Shown: in pieces, positions 62,224 through 64,000 of the stretch | How positions within the stretch are numbered: position 1 is the stretch's first letter | Layout: every line of letters begins with the position of its first letter | Source of the DNA: an uncultured Lachnospiraceae bacterium | GTDB lineage: Bacteria > Bacillota > Clostridia > Lachnospirales > Lachnospiraceae | Assembly (NCBI GenBank): GCA_910586015.1 | Contig: CAJUGJ010000010.1 | Location: 58,676 to 122,675, forward strand | Direction: 5' to 3' | DNA: 64,000 nt | Program-made: the position numbers and the translations under genes | Notes under the pieces: model-generated | Database searches by the model: none | Told to the model about the DNA's origin: nothing | The model's input: the letters and a program-made list of their open reading frames with translations, nothing else

Positions 62224-62410
62224 AAAGAGCATCTAACAACATCTTTGAGAAAGGGGATGCTCTTAAAAAAATTTTTAAACCTTTCTCCATGAATTTGCCT
62301 GTAAAATATAAACTTTAATTTAATCAAACCTTCAAAGTGATATTGCAAAAATCTGAAAATCAGTAACCACCTACCTCTACCACTGATCCGTGATTTGCTT
62401 TATCGAAAAA
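62224..62410 (+). repeat. Tandem noncoding repeat, unit 1 (also terminator hairpin)
   Basis: The unit starts with AAGAGCATC (62225-62233), which pairs with GATGCTCTT (62256-62264), a hairpin 20 bases after the secreted-protein stop and able to terminate it. The unit then has an A/T run, CCTTTCTCCATGAAT, a conserved stretch to CAAAGTGATATTG and ends near TGATTTGCTTTATC. It is repeated about 186 bases later with most bases identical. Frames are not conserved between units, so it is not coding. Confidence 0.8.
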
Positions 62411-62590
62411 AGAGAGTATCTAAATTATTCTTGAGAAAGGGGATGCTCTTAAAAAAATTTTTAAAACCTTTCTCCATGAATTTTGCCTGTAAAATATAAA
62501 CTTTAATTTAATCAAACCTTCAAAGTGATATTGTTAAAATCAAAGAGTTCCTACCTCTATCATGACTCTGTGATTTGCTTTATCAAAAAA
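62411..62590 (+). repeat. Tandem noncoding repeat, unit 2
   Basis: This is the second copy of the unit. TTGAGAAAGGGGATGCTCTT lies at 62431, the same as at 62245, and the conserved stretch ends with TGATTTGCTTTATC near 62584. The differences are short indels and clustered changes in the middle. It could be a small structured RNA duplicated in tandem, or a duplicated terminator region. Confidence 0.8.
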
Positions 62591-62625
62591 AATCGCTGTA
62601 TATAATATCAATACAGCGATTTTTT
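62587..62625. terminator. Bidirectional terminator
   Basis: AAAAAATCGCTGTAT (62587-62601) pairs perfectly with 62611-62625. It lies four bases after the end of the PAP2 pseudogene and can stop transcription from both sides. Confidence 0.88.
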
Positions 62626-62628
62626 CAA

Positions 62629-63317
62629 CTATTTTTCTACTGTCGTTTCTTTTGAAGATTTTTCTGTTCGAAAATTTTCAAAAATTTTTTGATAGTCTGG
62701 AGTATATACCAACAAATACATCATTGCAGCTAAAATAAATGCCCAAAATACATCTATAATAGAATGTTGTTTTACGAATAGTGTAGATAAACAAATGGAT
62801 GTTGACAGTATAAAAGAACTCCATTGAATTATTTTATGTCTCTTTAATTTTTCACTTTTTATAATAGCAATAAACAAGCCTATAGAATTAAAACAATGAA
62901 TACTTGGACAGGCATTTGCTCCTGTATCTACATGATAAATAATAGAAGTCAAACGAATGAATATATTGTCTCTATCTAAAGTATCTAAATTTGGTCGAAA
63001 TAGAATTACATTCATCAGATAGTATAGGTAATCAAGCAAACCGTCATTCCAATAAATAAAAAAGAAGTACATTGATAAAATTCTTTTTTGGAAGTAAAAA
63101 AGAAATAGCCAATTGTCAAGGGAACATAGGCAAACCATAGATAATAGGGAATAATAAAATACTCACAGAATGGAATCTTTGCATCTAAAGGAGATTCTAC
63201 TGGATGCAGATGGATTCCTCTTTGATTAATATAGAAAAACTATATGACATAAATAAAAAAATACAGTAATATCCAAGCATGATTATATTTTTGTAAAAAC
63301 GATTTTATTTTATCCAT
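62629..63317 (-). pseudogene. PAP2-family phosphatase, disrupted by a stop codon and a frameshift
   Basis: Reading the minus strand from an ATG at 63317 gives a typical PAP2 membrane protein start (MDKIKSFLQKYNHAW). An in-frame TAG follows at 63240-63242, at a place followed by FFYINQRGIH, where a Trp codon would fit. The frame runs on to about 63020, where it must shift to the frame of the remaining 169-codon open stretch. That stretch holds FRPNL, the phosphatase motif CPSIHCFNS and the final HSIIDVF. Two independent lesions in one gene indicate inactivation, unless the sequence has errors. The intact protein would be about 229 residues with six membrane helices. Confidence 0.82.
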
Positions 63318-63415
63318 AATCTCATCTTTTTCGTTGTTTTTTATCTTATCAAGAATTGGCACGTCTTTAAATTATATTTTAACACACAACAGAAAAGAAT
63401 TATATTAAATTTTAG

Positions 63416-63450
63416 AAAAAAAAATGATATAGACAAAAAAGTCTATATCA
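63416..63450 (-). terminator. Terminator of the rRNA/tRNA unit
   Basis: On the minus strand TGATATAGAC and GTCTATATCA (63425-63434 and 63441-63450) form a perfect 10-base stem around six bases, followed by a run of eight or more T residues. Confidence 0.9.
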
Positions 63451-63475
63451 TAAAGTAAATTATTGTTAAAAATAA

Positions 63476-63546
63476 AGGCGTCTGGCGGATTTGAACCGTC
63501 GCTCAGGGAGTTGCAGTCCCATGCCTTACCACTTGGCTAAGACGCC
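63476..63546 (-). tRNA. tRNA-Cys (GCA)
   Basis: The minus strand folds as a tRNA with a 7-base acceptor stem (GGCGTCT with AGACGCC), anticodon loop CTGCAAC (anticodon GCA), TTCAAAT in the T loop and a U discriminator base. The CCA end is not encoded. Confidence 0.95.
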
Positions 63547-63559
63547 TTATAAGAGATAA

Positions 63560-63631
63560 CTCCCCGAGTTGGGCTCGAACCAACAACCCCACGGTTAACA
63601 GCCGTGTGCTCTACCATTGAGCTATCGAGGA
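63560..63631 (-). tRNA. tRNA-Asn (GTT)
   Basis: The acceptor stem TCCTCGA pairs with TCGGGGA. The anticodon loop CTGTTAA gives anticodon GTT within a CACGG/CCGTG stem, the T loop is TTCGAGC and the discriminator is G. It lies 13 bases upstream of tRNA-Cys in the same transcript. Confidence 0.95.
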
Positions 63632-63686
63632 ATATACCATCCAACAAACACATTAAATTACAAACCATCCAAATAAACCAACCATT

Positions 63687-64000
<314 letters not shown>

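Noticed and set aside
62280..62320. Short ATG-initiated frames in the tandem repeat units as a small protein
   Set aside because: A one-base insertion between the two units changes the frame, and no ribosome site precedes them.

Overview
The window looks like chromosomal DNA of a low-GC, Gram-positive anaerobe of the class Clostridia, most likely Lachnospiraceae. The sequence shows strong AGGAGG ribosome sites, sporulation genes (spoIIR, and what looks like the first codons of spoVG), a DnaD/DnaC-type primosome pair, two [FeFe]-hydrogenase-like proteins, GlgC/GlgD glycogen synthesis, and gut-adapted secreted proteins: an M60 metallopeptidase, a beta-glucuronidase operon and a very large LRR protein. 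I cannot name the species. I see no prophage, transposase, integrase or CRISPR array.

Layout. 1-7.7 kb holds glgC-glgD (followed at the edge by a probable spoVG) on the minus strand, divergent from murC, then a DnaD-like protein, a DnaC/DnaI-like helicase loader and PRPP synthase. 7.8-9.7 kb is an ArsR / ArsP-type permease / thioredoxin-like cassette with two matching palindromic operators. 9.8-13.9 kb is a tightly overlapped minus-strand run tetR-glgB-sdaAB-sdaAA. It diverges from an MMPL exporter and a heptad-repeat secreted protein (14.1-18.2 kb), with four identical-type TetR half-site palindromes in the intergenic region.

18.3-22.5 kb is a four-gene [FeFe]-hydrogenase signalling module: a thioredoxin-like ferredoxin, a PAS-containing sensory hydrogenase, a SpoIIE/PP2C phosphatase and a group-B-type hydrogenase, driven by a near-perfect sigma-A promoter. 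22.7-26.0 kb pairs a chemoreceptor with a membrane-anchored surface protein built of two similar domains. 26.1-27.7 kb is a VWA lipoprotein. 27.9-33.9 kb couples a tRNA-dihydrouridine synthase, a 1336-residue LRR protein without a signal peptide, and an Fe-S aldo/keto reductase. 33.9-40.6 kb is a dockerin-bearing M60 metallopeptidase and a translationally coupled secreted partner whose N-terminus looks cohesin-like to me.

40.7-43.2 kb holds an iron/cobalamin-type ABC permease and ATPase without a binding protein, and a small membrane protein. 43.3-49.3 kb holds an orphan glycogen-binding-domain protein and a glucuronide operon: beta-glucuronidase, mannonate dehydratase, GPH symporter and SDR reductase. 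49.4-54.4 kb carries housekeeping genes (DUF1934, murI, ddl, spoIIR, ispE, degV). 54.5-59.9 kb carries a LuxR-type regulator, a sulfite/nitrite-reductase-like protein, an SRAP (YedK-like) protein, a NUDIX hydrolase and an IbrB/IbrA-like ParB + PAPS-reductase pair. 60.2-62.2 kb is a secreted protein with duplicated domains, followed by a noncoding tandem repeat. The end holds a degraded PAP2 phosphatase gene, tRNA-Cys, tRNA-Asn and the 3' end of a 23S rRNA gene, all on the minus strand, with no 5S gene between the 23S and the tRNAs.

The strongest leads for something not fully described are the putative H2-sensing module, the M60/dockerin plus cohesin-like pair, the chemoreceptor/twin-domain surface protein pair, the intracellular multi-block LRR protein, the tandem noncoding repeat after 62.2 kb, and the palindromic repeat shared between 9.7 and 56.5 kb.
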